In this document: positions 45,405-54,435 of the stretch, piece after piece
How positions within the stretch are numbered: the first letter of the stretch is position 1
How the letters are laid out: every line of letters starts with the position of its first letter
DNA from: Stutzerimonas stutzeri
GTDB taxonomy: Bacteria > Pseudomonadota > Gammaproteobacteria > Pseudomonadales > Pseudomonadaceae
Length of the DNA stretch: 64,000 bases
Assembly: GCF_000590475.1 (NCBI RefSeq)
Contig: NZ_CP007441.1
Location: 2,858,660-2,922,659, forward strand
Direction: 5' to 3'
Made by a program: the position numbers and the translations under genes
Notes under the pieces: model-generated
What the model saw: the letters and a program-made list of their open reading frames with translations, nothing else
The model's database searches: none
Told to the model about the DNA's origin: nothing

Positions 45405-45432
45405 TTGACAGAGGCACCTTAGCCTGTAGAAT
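45405..45432 (+). promoter_or_regulatory. Promoter of second initiator tRNA
   Basis: Consensus TTGACA, a 16-base spacer, then TAGAAT. Confidence 0.7.
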
Positions 45433-45445
45433 GCCGCCTCACAGA

Positions 45446-45522
<77 letters not shown>

Positions 45523-45533
45523 AATACGAAAAA

Positions 45534-45558
45534 GGCCACTCTTGCGAGTGGCCTTTTT
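45534..45558 (+). terminator. Terminator of initiator tRNA copy 2
   Basis: GGCCACTC-TTGC-GAGTGGCC followed by TTTTT; one loop base differs from copy 1. Confidence 0.9.
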
Positions 45559-45837
45559 CGTTCCTGCCTGCAGGCACCTGCTTAACAGTTCTGAAGCCCC
45601 TCCTCTACTCTCTAGTCTCTAACCCGCCTAGTCGCTCGCCGCTTCGCTCGTTTAAAGTCGGCCTCGTGCTACTTACTTTGTTCTCAATATGGATAGATCA
45701 TTCGGCTTAGTTCTATCGGCGTATATCCCTTAAAAACTTCCTTTATTGTCGATGCTCACCGCAGCTGTTATTCATTTGTCTATCAATGGATTACGACAAG
45801 CGGTCAAAAGATCCATAAAAAAATCAACGCTTTCATC

Positions 45838-45866
45838 TTGACTGCCGCCTGGTTCTGAATGATAAC
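45838..45866 (+). promoter_or_regulatory. Candidate sigma70 promoter of the exopolysaccharide operon
   Basis: TTGACT, a 17-base spacer, then GATAAC. It is the best -35/-10 pair I found in the leader. It lies upstream of both ops-like sites, as an RfaH-type arrangement requires. Confidence 0.45.
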
Positions 45867-46026
45867 TAGATCACACAAATGAAAAGGACGTTTCCCGAGC
45901 CGCAAGCCAGATAAAGCCAGGTATTGCAGCCAAGAAGTGCGCAGGGATGGCATCCCCGTTACAGCTTATTTGCTGTTCTGCGCCAACAATATTTTACATC
46001 TTAGCTTCTCTCGAACCCCAGCCGAG

Positions 46027-46037
46027 TGCGGTAGCTT
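46027..46037 (+). promoter_or_regulatory. Near-consensus ops-like element
   Basis: TGCGGTAGCTT differs from the ops consensus GGCGGTAGNNT only at the first base. It lies 95 bases upstream of the consensus copy. Confidence 0.35.
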
Positions 46038-46121
46038 TGCCTAGAAGCCACGCCGTACCTAGTGGATACCGGGTTGGGGCATCGTTCTGGAAGCAAGCCA
46101 AATGACGGCAAAACCGGCAGT

Positions 46122-46132
46122 GGCGGTAGCAT
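46122..46132 (+). promoter_or_regulatory. ops element (RfaH recruitment site)
   Basis: GGCGGTAGCAT matches the operon-polarity-suppressor consensus GGCGGTAGNNT exactly. It is on the coding strand, 171 bases before the first gene of a cluster that encodes an RfaH-like protein. In known systems ops pauses RNA polymerase and loads RfaH. Confidence 0.65.
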
Positions 46133-46303
46133 TGCCCAATAAAAAACGGGCATCGCAGGACATCCTTTTTGAATTAGCGATTAATCAGCCATTACGGTGA
46201 TTATTTGGCGTTCGCTATTACTGTTAAGTTTTAATTTCGGTTTGCGCAGACAGCACCGCTCCCGGCTTTACTAGTTCATCCGTATATCCATTCGGAGTTC
46301 ATC

Positions 46304-47077
46304 GTGAATATCCAATTCCGCAGCCTCAATAGCGAAGCGCAACAATTAATCGCCAAGGAAATGAACGTAAAGGGAAGCTCCTGCATCGCAAACTTTTTCA
46401 CTCAAGAACAATTATCTTCATTGCAGCAATATGTCGGGATCGATGCTGACAAACATAATGGCCAGTACTTCGCCCACCACGGTGGAACTGAGATAGAAAG
46501 TTCTCTAATAGGCGTCCTAGGCGCGGCGCCGGAATTTCGCGAGCTACTGGCGAGCATTTACCAGACTGGCACTGGAAAAGCCGCTTACAGCGACGAGATT
46601 CTCAAGGTACTTCGCTGCGTACAGGGCAATTCCGGTCGTCGCGAATCCAATTGCTTTCATTACGACGCAAGTCTTGTGACGGTGCTATTGCCCATCGTAA
46701 TCCCTCAGAACGGTACTGATCGGGGCGATCTGATCATTTTTCCCAATCTTCGCCGCGTGCGCTCGAATGTGCTGTTCAACGTGTTTGAGAAAGCGCTGCT
46801 GCAGAACGCACTGAGTCGAAAGCTGATAACTACTGCCATCCGCCACCATCTGTTGAAGCCGGAAAGACTGCAACTGGTTCCGGGCAATCTCTATCTGTTC
46901 TGGGGCTACCGCACGCTGCATGCAAACGAGCCCTGCGACCCCGCCAGCCGCCGCGCAACCGCCATCTTGCACTATGGCGATCCCCATGCCGGCAGCTTTG
47001 CGACCCGCATGATTCTCAAGCTGAACCAGCGCCGTGCCCGGCGCGCGACAGCCCTCGGCACGCAGCCGACCGCATGA
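46304..47077 (+). CDS. Putative Fe(II)/2-oxoglutarate-dependent oxygenase
   Basis: A 257-residue soluble protein starting at GTG. It shows the phytanoyl-CoA-dioxygenase-like pattern: His119 and Asp121 in CFHYDASLVTVLLP, GDLIIFPN, His206 in GYRTLHANEP, and an Arg in RRATAILHY to hold 2-oxoglutarate. I recognise no closer family. As first gene of an exopolysaccharide operon it could hydroxylate a sugar, lipid carrier or amino-acid substituent; that is inference. Its first third is less GC-rich than the neighbours. Confidence 0.7.
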   Translation: MNIQFRSLNSEAQQLIAKEMNVKGSSCIANFFTQEQLSSLQQYVGIDADKHNGQYFAHHGGTEIESSLIGVLGAAPEFRELLASIYQTGTGKAAYSDEILKVLRCVQGNSGRRESNCFHYDASLVTVLLPIVIPQNGTDRGDLIIFPNLRRVRSNVLFNVFEKALLQNALSRKLITTAIRHHLLKPERLQLVPGNLYLFWGYRTLHANEPCDPASRRATAILHYGDPHAGSFATRMILKLNQRRARRATALGTQPTA

Positions 47078-47145
47078 CCGAAGCGCGGCTACGCCATTAG
47101 CTTTCGCTTCCTGATCTCGATGCGACAACCGATAAGGACATCGCG

Positions 47146-48327
47146 ATGATCAATGTCACCAAATCGTATCTGGGCAACAAAACCAAATTTCTAGGCTATG
47201 TGGACAGCATCTATGCATCCGGGTGGCTGACCAATCACGGGCCGCTGGTCACCGAACTGGAGGATCGCCTGCGCGATTACCTGGGTGTCCGAAACATCAT
47301 CCTCACCAACAACGGCACGCTGGCGCTGCAGATCGCCTATCGGGCATTGAACCTGTCCGGCAGCGCCATCACGACCCCGTTCAGCTTCGTGGCCACCACC
47401 AGTTCGCTGCAGTGGGAAGGCATTCGGCCGATCTTTGCCGACATCGACAGAGCCACCTGGAATATGGATCCACAGGCGATAGAGGCTAGGATCGACCACG
47501 ACACCTGCGCGATCGTCGCCACTCACGTTTTCGGCAATGCGTGTGACGTGGAAGGCATCGCGCAGATCGCCGAGCGGCATCGCCTCAAGGTGGTCTATGA
47601 CGGCGCCCACGCATTCAGTGTGCGTTACAAAGAGCGCTCGGTATTCAATTGGGGCGATATCAGCACGCTCAGTTTCCACGCAACCAAGCTCTTCCACACC
47701 ATCGAAGGCGGGGCCATCGTCACCAATGACGATGCGTTGGCCGCCAGGATTCGTCTGCTGTGCAACTTCGGCATCGTCGACACCGACATCGTCGACGGAA
47801 TCGGCATCAACGCCAAACTCAACGAATTTGCCGCCGCCATGGGCCTGTGCATCCTCGACGACATGGCAATGATTCTCGAACAGCGGGAGGAAATCGCCAG
47901 ATGCTATGAAGAACAGCTCGGTGATCACTTCGATCTGCAGCACCAGCAGCCTGGCTCCCAACGCAACCATAGCTATTTCCCAATAGCACTGGCGAACGAA
48001 GAGCAATTGCTACGTTGTCGCGTAGCGCTGAATGCCAAGGGCATCAACCCAAGACGCTATTTCTATCCCTCCCTGGATACCCTCGGCTATCTGCAGCCGC
48101 AACCGCCGCAAATACAGTCGCGATCTTTGAGCCGCCGAGTGCTATGCCTGCCGATCTATCCCGGCTTGCCGCGGCATATCCAGAACACCGTGATCCAGAC
48201 GTTGCTACGCGAAGCAGCGGGACGTGCCCAGCGGCAAACCGAGCGTTTCTGGCCGCAGGTAAACGCAAGCGGGTTGATGGAACAGCACCTCGGCCTGCCC
48301 GATACCGAGTTCAAGAACATTTATTGA
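47146..48327 (+). CDS. DegT/DnrJ/EryC1/StrS family sugar aminotransferase
   Basis: A 393-residue PLP enzyme that transfers amino groups to nucleotide-linked keto-sugars. It shows WLTNHGPLVTELED, the cofactor loop NNGTLALQIAYRAL, TPFSFVATTSSL, VVYDGAHAF and the PLP lysine in SFHATKLFHTIEGG. It implies that the polymer contains an amino-deoxy sugar such as Qui4N- or Fuc3N-type residues. No matching dehydratase (RmlB type) is in the window, so precursor supply must come from elsewhere. It ends 23 bases before the flippase. Confidence 0.9.
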   Translation: MINVTKSYLGNKTKFLGYVDSIYASGWLTNHGPLVTELEDRLRDYLGVRNIILTNNGTLALQIAYRALNLSGSAITTPFSFVATTSSLQWEGIRPIFADIDRATWNMDPQAIEARIDHDTCAIVATHVFGNACDVEGIAQIAERHRLKVVYDGAHAFSVRYKERSVFNWGDISTLSFHATKLFHTIEGGAIVTNDDALAARIRLLCNFGIVDTDIVDGIGINAKLNEFAAAMGLCILDDMAMILEQREEIARCYEEQLGDHFDLQHQQPGSQRNHSYFPIALANEEQLLRCRVALNAKGINPRRYFYPSLDTLGYLQPQPPQIQSRSLSRRVLCLPIYPGLPRHIQNTVIQTLLREAAGRAQRQTERFWPQVNASGLMEQHLGLPDTEFKNIY

Positions 48328-48350
48328 TCCATTCTCGGCGGCCCGATTAC

Positions 48351-49877
48351 ATGTCAGATCGAAAGCTATCGATGATCCGCAATACCGGCCTGAGCTACGC
48401 CGGGCAGGCATACGCGCTGCTCATCGGCATTCTCATTCTGCCTTTCTATCTCGGACATCTGGGCGCGGAGGCCTACGGCCTGATCGGTTTCTTCGCGGTG
48501 CTTCAAGCCTGGCTGCAACTGCTGGACGCGGGCCTGTCGCCCTCGCTGGTGCGTCAGATCGCCCATTTCCGCGGACGGCAGAACACCGCGGCACAGCGCT
48601 ACGAACCGGGGCAACTGCTGCGCTCGTTCGAAATTATTTTCCTGCCTCTGGCATCGCTGACGGTGCTGGCTGTTCATTTTTCGAGCGGCTGGATCGCTCA
48701 TCAGTGGCTGCAAGCGCAGGAGTTGAGCGCGGCCACGATCGTCCATTGCATCAGCCTGATGGGGCTGATGATTGGCCTGAAGCTGTACGCCACCCTTTAT
48801 AAAAGTGGATTGCAGGGGCTCGAGCTGCATGCATGGCTGAACGGCGCGAATATCCTGATCGCCACCCTGCGCTATTTCGGAGGCCTGTTTCTGGTAGCCA
48901 ACATCAGCCAGGACCCCCTGGATTTCTTTCTCTTCCAGACGGTGGTCGCGCTGATCGAAACGCTGTTGTTCGCGGCCAAGGCTTATAGGTTGATGCCCAA
49001 CCCCAGATTGCTGACCGGCTTCGACTGGGCAGTGGTCAAGCCAGTGCTGCCGTTCGCCGCCGGCATGTCGCTCACCTCGGTACTGTGGATCATCCTGACG
49101 CAGCTGGACAAAGTGCTCCTTTCCAACGTGTTGCTGCTCAAGGAATACGGCTATTTCTCGCTGGTCGCACTCATGTCCACCGGAATCATGACGCTCACCA
49201 ACCCGTTGGTGCAGACGTTACTGCCGCGCATGACGATGCTGGTCGCCGAAGGCAGGATCGCCGACATGCAGGCGCTTTATCTGAATGCCACCCGGTTCGT
49301 CTGCAGCCTTCTGTTTCCGTTAGCGGGCGTCATCGCCTTTCATTCCGCCGAGCTGATCTTCGCCTGGACCGGCGATGAAGAAGCGGCGCAATGGAGCCGT
49401 CTGGTGCTGCCCTGGTATGTGCTCGGCAGCGCAATCATGGCGGTCACCGCGTTCCAGTTCTATCTGCAATACGCCCACGGTCAGTTACGCCTCCATGTCT
49501 GGTTCAGCCTGATCAGCGCTGCGCTCAGCATCCCGCTGGTGGTATATGCGGCACTCGAGCATGGCGTTTATGGCGCAGCGCTGGCCTGGTTCGGGCTGCG
49601 CATGCTGACCTTCCTGATCTGGCCGCCGGTGGTACATAAGCGCTTTGCCGCCGGCGTGCACCGCCAATGGCTTCAGGATTTGCTGCGCATCACGGCCATG
49701 ACCGGCCTGGGCTTATTGATCGGCGAACCCGTGTTCGCGGCGATCGCCAGCGAAAACCGCTTCGACATCTTTTTGGGATTGGCCGTCAGCGGTCTGATCT
49801 GCCTGATGCTAGTCGCTTTCACCTCTAAGCCCGTCGTGTTGCGGCTTTACGTACTGATGACCAAGTCGAGTGTTTGA
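48351..49877 (+). CDS. Wzx-like polysaccharide flippase
   Basis: A 508-residue membrane protein with about 12-14 helices of the MOP/polysaccharide transporter superfamily. It begins MSDRKLSMIRNTGLSYAGQA, and GLIGFFAVLQAWLQLLDAGL is typical of the first helix pair. It would flip lipid-linked repeat units across the inner membrane. The ATG at 48351 is chosen because the upstream part of the frame overlaps the aminotransferase gene. Its TGA overlaps the ATG of the next glycosyltransferase. Confidence 0.9.
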   Translation: MSDRKLSMIRNTGLSYAGQAYALLIGILILPFYLGHLGAEAYGLIGFFAVLQAWLQLLDAGLSPSLVRQIAHFRGRQNTAAQRYEPGQLLRSFEIIFLPLASLTVLAVHFSSGWIAHQWLQAQELSAATIVHCISLMGLMIGLKLYATLYKSGLQGLELHAWLNGANILIATLRYFGGLFLVANISQDPLDFFLFQTVVALIETLLFAAKAYRLMPNPRLLTGFDWAVVKPVLPFAAGMSLTSVLWIILTQLDKVLLSNVLLLKEYGYFSLVALMSTGIMTLTNPLVQTLLPRMTMLVAEGRIADMQALYLNATRFVCSLLFPLAGVIAFHSAELIFAWTGDEEAAQWSRLVLPWYVLGSAIMAVTAFQFYLQYAHGQLRLHVWFSLISAALSIPLVVYAALEHGVYGAALAWFGLRMLTFLIWPPVVHKRFAAGVHRQWLQDLLRITAMTGLGLLIGEPVFAAIASENRFDIFLGLAVSGLICLMLVAFTSKPVVLRLYVLMTKSSV

Positions 49878-50806
49878 TGGATATTCAACCAAAGCGTGAA
49901 GATGAGGTGATGGCAGCCTGGGGCACCGGATGTGAACCACGGGTGAGCATCGTTTGCCTGGCCTACAACCACGCACCTTTCATAAGGGAAACGCTGGACG
50001 GCTTCCTCCAGCAGGAAACGGATTTCCCCTTCGAGGTGATCGTCCATGACGACGCTTCGACCGACTCTACCGCCGCGATCATCCGTGAATACGCGGCGCG
50101 CTACCCGAGTCTGATCAATCCGATTTATCAGCGCGAAAACCAGTATCGCCAGGGCGTGACGGTCAGCACGCAACTGTTCGCACAGGCGCGGGGGAGGTAT
50201 ATCGCCTATTGCGAAGGCGATGATTACTGGACAGATCCGCGCAAGCTGCAGATACAGGTCGACTTTCTCGAACAGCATCGTGATTACGTGATGACGTACC
50301 ACGACGCCTTTATGTTCAACGATAAAGGCGTGGTCCGTAGCCCGCATATGCAGGGCAAATTGCGCCGGGATGCCAGTGCCCGCCAACTGATGCAGGCCCG
50401 CCCTGTCTCCACCCTGACGGCATGCTTTCGTAATCTGCTGCAGGAGCTGCCGCCGGAACTGCGCGGCGTCGAGGTGCTGGATATCTGCTGGTGGTCGCTG
50501 CTCGGCGCCTATGGCAAGGGCAAGTTCATCGATGAAATAAAGCCCGCCGCCTATCGCGTGCACGAGGGCGGGATCTTTTCCATGCGCAGCAGCAAGCAAC
50601 GCATCCAGATGTCCATGCACGCCTATTACAGCCTCGCGCGCTATTACCAACGGATCGGCAACCAGTCGCTCTACGAATATTTCATGATCCAGGTCTTCTC
50701 CCAGGCCCTGGCGTCGATATCCCCGCTCAGCAAGCTTCAGGCGCTGGGCCAGATATTCCAGAACATCAGCATCAATCTGATACGCAGACTGACGCCCGGC
50801 GCCTGA
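49877..50806 (+). CDS. Glycosyltransferase family 2 protein
   Basis: A 309-residue GT-A fold transferase. It shows VSIVCLAYNHAPFIRETLDG, VHDDASTDSTAAI and the metal-binding acidic cluster in YCEGDDYWTDPRKL. The sugar donor is unknown. It is translationally coupled to the flippase (TGATG overlap). Confidence 0.9.
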   Translation: MDIQPKREDEVMAAWGTGCEPRVSIVCLAYNHAPFIRETLDGFLQQETDFPFEVIVHDDASTDSTAAIIREYAARYPSLINPIYQRENQYRQGVTVSTQLFAQARGRYIAYCEGDDYWTDPRKLQIQVDFLEQHRDYVMTYHDAFMFNDKGVVRSPHMQGKLRRDASARQLMQARPVSTLTACFRNLLQELPPELRGVEVLDICWWSLLGAYGKGKFIDEIKPAAYRVHEGGIFSMRSSKQRIQMSMHAYYSLARYYQRIGNQSLYEYFMIQVFSQALASISPLSKLQALGQIFQNISINLIRRLTPGA

Positions 50807-50862
50807 CCGGGATGGCTGACCTTTGTCGCACCGATGGCGCAACACTCAAGGAAGGACCCGCA

Positions 50863-53073
50863 ATGACTGTAATGGCACGCTCTTCGCTGGAATACGAGGG
50901 AGACAATCGCATCGATCTGGCGCGCATTCTGCGCGTGGCGTTCGATCACAAAGCACTGATTTTCACCATCACCGCCTTCTTCGCCCTAGTCGGCGTTGCC
51001 TATGCGATCGTCGCTACGCCCGTTTATCGGGCTAGCGCGATGATCCAGATCGAACCGAAGAAGGCTGGGATAACCGGTGTTCCGGAAGCCATCGCCAGGC
51101 CAAACTCGGTTTCCCAGGCGGTGACCGAAATCGAGCTGATCAAGTCGAGGTCGGTCCTGGGACGCACGGTTGGCGCCCTGAAACTCTATATCAACACCCG
51201 TCCCAAATACTTCCCGATCCTCGGCAGCTACATGGCGCGCCTACACGATCCGGAAAAGGACGGCGAGCTCGCCACGCCGCTGCTGGGCATGGACAGTTAC
51301 GCCTGGGGCGGAGAGAAGCTGGTGGTGTTTCAGCTGGACGTACCCGAAGCCTATCTAGGTGAAAAGCTGACCCTGCGTGCCGGCACTGCAGGCGCATTCG
51401 GCCTGTATGACGAGGATGAGCAACTGCTCCTGAGCGGTAAAACCAACGAGGCCATAAGACACGAGGGGTTCCGCGTCCAGATCGCCGAACTCAAGGCCCG
51501 CCCGGGGACGGAATTCTTCGTCGTGCGCAGCCGCCCGCAGACCACAGCGCTGGACTACCAGAGGCAGTTGAAGGTGGGTGAAGCCGGCAAAGATTCGGGA
51601 ATCATCTATCTCACCCTGGAAGACCCGGACGCGGACAAGGCCAACCACGTGCTCGACCAAATCAGTCGCCTCTATGTGCGCCAGAATATCGAGCGCAGCT
51701 CCGCCGAGGCCGCGCAACGCCTGGAGTTCCTGCGCTCGCAAGTACCGCTGGTACGCAAGGAGCTGGAAAAGGCCGAAGCCGCGCTCAACGCTTATCAGAC
51801 CAGCGCCCAGTCGGTAGACATCAGCATCGAGACCAAAGGCGTATTGGATCAGATCGTCGCGCTGGAATCGCAAATCTCCGAGCACAACCTCAAGCGCACG
51901 GAATACAACCAGCTCTATACCCCTGAGCACCCCACCTATCAGACGTTGATGACCAAGATCGGTCAGCTGCAAGCACAGAAAAGCGCGCTGATGAGCAAGA
52001 TCGATACCCTGCCGATGACCCAGCAGGAACTGTTGCGCCTGAATCGCGACATGCAGGTCACGACCCGCACCTACACGCTACTGCTGGACAAGGCTCAGGA
52101 GCAGGACATCCTGCGTGCGGGTACGATTGGCAACGTGCGCATCATCGACAGTGCCTACGCCGTGGTAGAGAAGCCGGCCAAGCCCATCAAACCCCTGGTG
52201 GTGCTGATCGCCATATTCGTCGGGTTGCTGGTGTCAGCGCTGGTGATTCTGATACGACAGGTGTTCTATCGCGGCATCGAAAGCCCCGAGACGATTGAGC
52301 ACCTGGGTATTCCGGTGTATGCCGCGCTGCCGTTCTCGGCGAAACAGGAGCACCTGTACCGCCTGAGGAAAATCCACGATGGGCGAAGCAAGCTGCTGGG
52401 CGGAGCGGATCCGGCGGACCTGGCCATCGAGTCACTGCGCAGCCTGCGCACCAGTCTCAAGTTCGCCATGCTCGAGGCACGTAATCGGACCCTGGTGATC
52501 ACCAGCCCCACCCCCTCAGTGGGCAAATCCTTCGTTTCCAGCAACTTGGCTTCGGTCATCGCCCAGGCGGGCCAGCGAGTATTACTGATCGATGCCGACA
52601 TGCGTCGCGGCTATCTCGCCGGGATGTTCGGTCTGGAGCCACGCCAAGGTCTGTCCGACGCATTGGCCAGCGGGCTGCGTCTCGCGGCGGTGACCAACAA
52701 GACCGACCAGGCCAACCTGCACTTCGTCGCCAGCGGTTTTTCCGCACCCAACCCGTCCGAGCTGCTGATGCACGACAACTTCGCCAAGTTGCTCAAGGAG
52801 GCGGAGCGGGAATACGACTTCGTCATCATCGATACGCCCCCAGTGTTGGCCGTAACCGATGCCGTGCTGGTCGCACAGCTGGCTGGCACCTGTCTGCTGG
52901 TCGCGCGTTACGGGCTGAGCACGGCCAGTCAGGTCGAGACGTCAAAGCGGCGTCTGGCACAAAACGGCGTATTGCTCAAAGGCGCCATCTTGAATGGCGT
53001 CAAGCGCAGGGCCTCGAGCACCGCCTATGAAACCGGCGCCTACGGTTATTACAGCTATTCTCAGAAAGTCTGA
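50863..53073 (+). CDS. Wzc-like polysaccharide co-polymerase / BY-kinase
   Basis: A 736-residue inner-membrane protein controlling chain length and export. The N-terminal Wzz-type domain is flanked by helices at about 30-55 and 445-470, with a periplasmic coiled coil between. The cytoplasmic kinase domain has Walker A (TPSVGKSFVSSNLA), Walker A-prime (VLLIDADMRRG) and Walker B (FVIIDTPPV). The C-terminus is a tyrosine cluster (YETGAYGYYSYSQ) suited to autophosphorylation. AAGGAAGGA precedes the ATG. No separate Wzb phosphatase or Wza channel is nearby. Confidence 0.93.
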   Translation: MTVMARSSLEYEGDNRIDLARILRVAFDHKALIFTITAFFALVGVAYAIVATPVYRASAMIQIEPKKAGITGVPEAIARPNSVSQAVTEIELIKSRSVLGRTVGALKLYINTRPKYFPILGSYMARLHDPEKDGELATPLLGMDSYAWGGEKLVVFQLDVPEAYLGEKLTLRAGTAGAFGLYDEDEQLLLSGKTNEAIRHEGFRVQIAELKARPGTEFFVVRSRPQTTALDYQRQLKVGEAGKDSGIIYLTLEDPDADKANHVLDQISRLYVRQNIERSSAEAAQRLEFLRSQVPLVRKELEKAEAALNAYQTSAQSVDISIETKGVLDQIVALESQISEHNLKRTEYNQLYTPEHPTYQTLMTKIGQLQAQKSALMSKIDTLPMTQQELLRLNRDMQVTTRTYTLLLDKAQEQDILRAGTIGNVRIIDSAYAVVEKPAKPIKPLVVLIAIFVGLLVSALVILIRQVFYRGIESPETIEHLGIPVYAALPFSAKQEHLYRLRKIHDGRSKLLGGADPADLAIESLRSLRTSLKFAMLEARNRTLVITSPTPSVGKSFVSSNLASVIAQAGQRVLLIDADMRRGYLAGMFGLEPRQGLSDALASGLRLAAVTNKTDQANLHFVASGFSAPNPSELLMHDNFAKLLKEAEREYDFVIIDTPPVLAVTDAVLVAQLAGTCLLVARYGLSTASQVETSKRRLAQNGVLLKGAILNGVKRRASSTAYETGAYGYYSYSQKV

Positions 53074-53092
53074 CACATGCGAGGGAAACGCC

Positions 53093-53833
53093 GTGTTCGG
53101 AACCGCTGCCATGATGCAACCTTATCTGTTCCCCTACCTTGGCTATTTTCAGCTGATCGCCCATAGCGACGTCTTCGTGTTGGGTGACGATCTGCAGTAC
53201 GTCAAGGGCTCGTGGATAAACCGTAACCGAGTGCTGGTGAACGGGCAGCCGCAGCTGATCACCTTTCCCTTGCGCAAAGGTGGCGGATTCGACCCGATCA
53301 ATCAGCGTTGGCTGTGCGATGACTTCCCACGTGAAGCCCAGAAGTTGCTGAGAACACTGGAGCTCGCCTACTCCCGCGCCCCGTACCGGGCCGAAGCGAT
53401 TTCGCTGATCCGCCAGATCCTGACGCACCCGGATCGCAACCTGGCCCGCTTTACCGAGCACGCCATCCGTTGCATCTGCGCCTATCTGGACATCACGACA
53501 CCGATCCGTATCGGCTCCGAGATGGGGCTGCCGGCCCGCATGGACAAGCAGGAGCGGGTCATTAGCATCGCCAAAAAGCTGGGTGCGGCGCTTTATATCA
53601 ACCCCATCGGTGGCGTGGCGCTTTACTGCCCGGCCCTTTTCCGAGCTCACGGGCTGTCGTTGCGATTTCTGCGCATGGACGACCTCAGCTATCCACAGTT
53701 CAACCAGCCGTTCGTGCCTTCGCTGTCGATCATCGACGTGTTGATGTTCAACAGCCAGAAAGATGCACAGGCCCTGCTCAAGCGCTTTTCGCTGGTGGAA
53801 GGGATCGAGCAACAGTCGGCGCTGCGGGCATAA
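53093..53833 (+). CDS. WbqC family protein
   Basis: A 246-residue protein with the WbqC signature MQPYLFPYLGYFQLI, then VNGQPQLITFPLRKGG and a C-terminal PSLSIIDVLMFNS. WbqC-like proteins occur in O-antigen and capsule clusters that make amino-sugars carrying amino-acid or acyl groups. The reaction is unproven. The start is GTG at 53093, preceded by GAGGG; this is 19 bases past the Wzc stop. Confidence 0.85.
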   Translation: MFGTAAMMQPYLFPYLGYFQLIAHSDVFVLGDDLQYVKGSWINRNRVLVNGQPQLITFPLRKGGGFDPINQRWLCDDFPREAQKLLRTLELAYSRAPYRAEAISLIRQILTHPDRNLARFTEHAIRCICAYLDITTPIRIGSEMGLPARMDKQERVISIAKKLGAALYINPIGGVALYCPALFRAHGLSLRFLRMDDLSYPQFNQPFVPSLSIIDVLMFNSQKDAQALLKRFSLVEGIEQQSALRA

Positions 53834-53888
53834 GCGGTATCGACAAATACGGACATCAGCAACCTCCCCTATGGAAGGCAGGTTTCAC

Positions 53889-54419
53889 ATGACAGCACTT
53901 GGCAGCAATCCCCGCTGGTACCTGATTCAAACCAAACCCCGCCAAGAGGCGCGTGCTGAACAGCATCTGCAACGCCAGGCATTCGAGTGCTACAGGCCGC
54001 AGCAGCCCAGCGGCAACGGCAACGGCAAGACACAAGAGCCGCTGTTTCCGGGCTATCTGTTCATCCGCCTCGATCGGAAGCTGGACAACTGGTATCCGAT
54101 TCGCTCGACCCGTGGCGTCGCCCGGGTGGTGTCCTTCGGCGGCGAACCGACGCCGGTCAGGGACGAGCTCATCGAACAACTGCGTCAGCGCCTCGCGGTC
54201 CCGCCCGAAAAGCTGCAGTTCCAACCCGGCGAACGCGTGCAACTGCAGGGAGGCGGCTTCAGCGATCTCGAGGCGATCTTCGTCAGCGCCGATGGTCAAG
54301 AGCGTTCAGTGATCCTGCTGAAACTGTTGCAGCGTGAGCAGAAAGTCCGCGTGCCAACGCACTACCTCAGCGGTTGCGGCGTGGCTCCCGGGCTTGCGCT
54401 TGGCTGCGGCGCCGATTGA
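53889..54419 (+). CDS. RfaH-like transcription antiterminator (NusG paralogue)
   Basis: A 176-residue NusG-family protein. It has an N-terminal NGN domain (RWYLIQTKPRQEARAEQHLQ through PLFPGYLFIRL and RGVARVVSFGG). A linker leads to a C-terminal KOW-type domain (FQPGERVQLQGG through LLKLLQREQKVRVP). The operon location and the ops site in the leader favour RfaH/LoaP-like specialised function over housekeeping NusG. The ATG at 53889 has AGGCAGG upstream. A Gly/Cys-rich tail (GCGVAPGLALGCGAD) is unusual. It lies mid-operon, between WbqC and a glycosyltransferase. Confidence 0.85.
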   Translation: MTALGSNPRWYLIQTKPRQEARAEQHLQRQAFECYRPQQPSGNGNGKTQEPLFPGYLFIRLDRKLDNWYPIRSTRGVARVVSFGGEPTPVRDELIEQLRQRLAVPPEKLQFQPGERVQLQGGGFSDLEAIFVSADGQERSVILLKLLQREQKVRVPTHYLSGCGVAPGLALGCGAD

Positions 54420-54435
54420 ATCAGAGGCTGTGAAC

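Larger units (their letters stand above)
45559..46303 (+). other. Non-coding leader of the exopolysaccharide cluster
   Basis: About 745 bases without a supported gene, visibly more AT-rich than the flanks. It contains a promoter-like sequence at 45838, a small perfect inverted repeat (GGGATG-G-CATCCC, 45944-45956), a near-ops sequence at 46027 and a consensus ops at 46122. This implies a long untranslated leader of some 430 bases. Confidence 0.6.

Noticed and set aside
45880..45990. Possible c-di-GMP (GEMM) riboswitch in the exopolysaccharide leader
   Set aside because: Some GCAAGCC- and CCAGG-like fragments occur, but the conserved order and pairing of the GEMM core cannot be drawn.
46150..46180. 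Attenuator terminator just after the ops element (AGGA-CA-TCCT then T-run)
   Set aside because: The stem is only four base pairs with a two-base loop, too weak to call a terminator.
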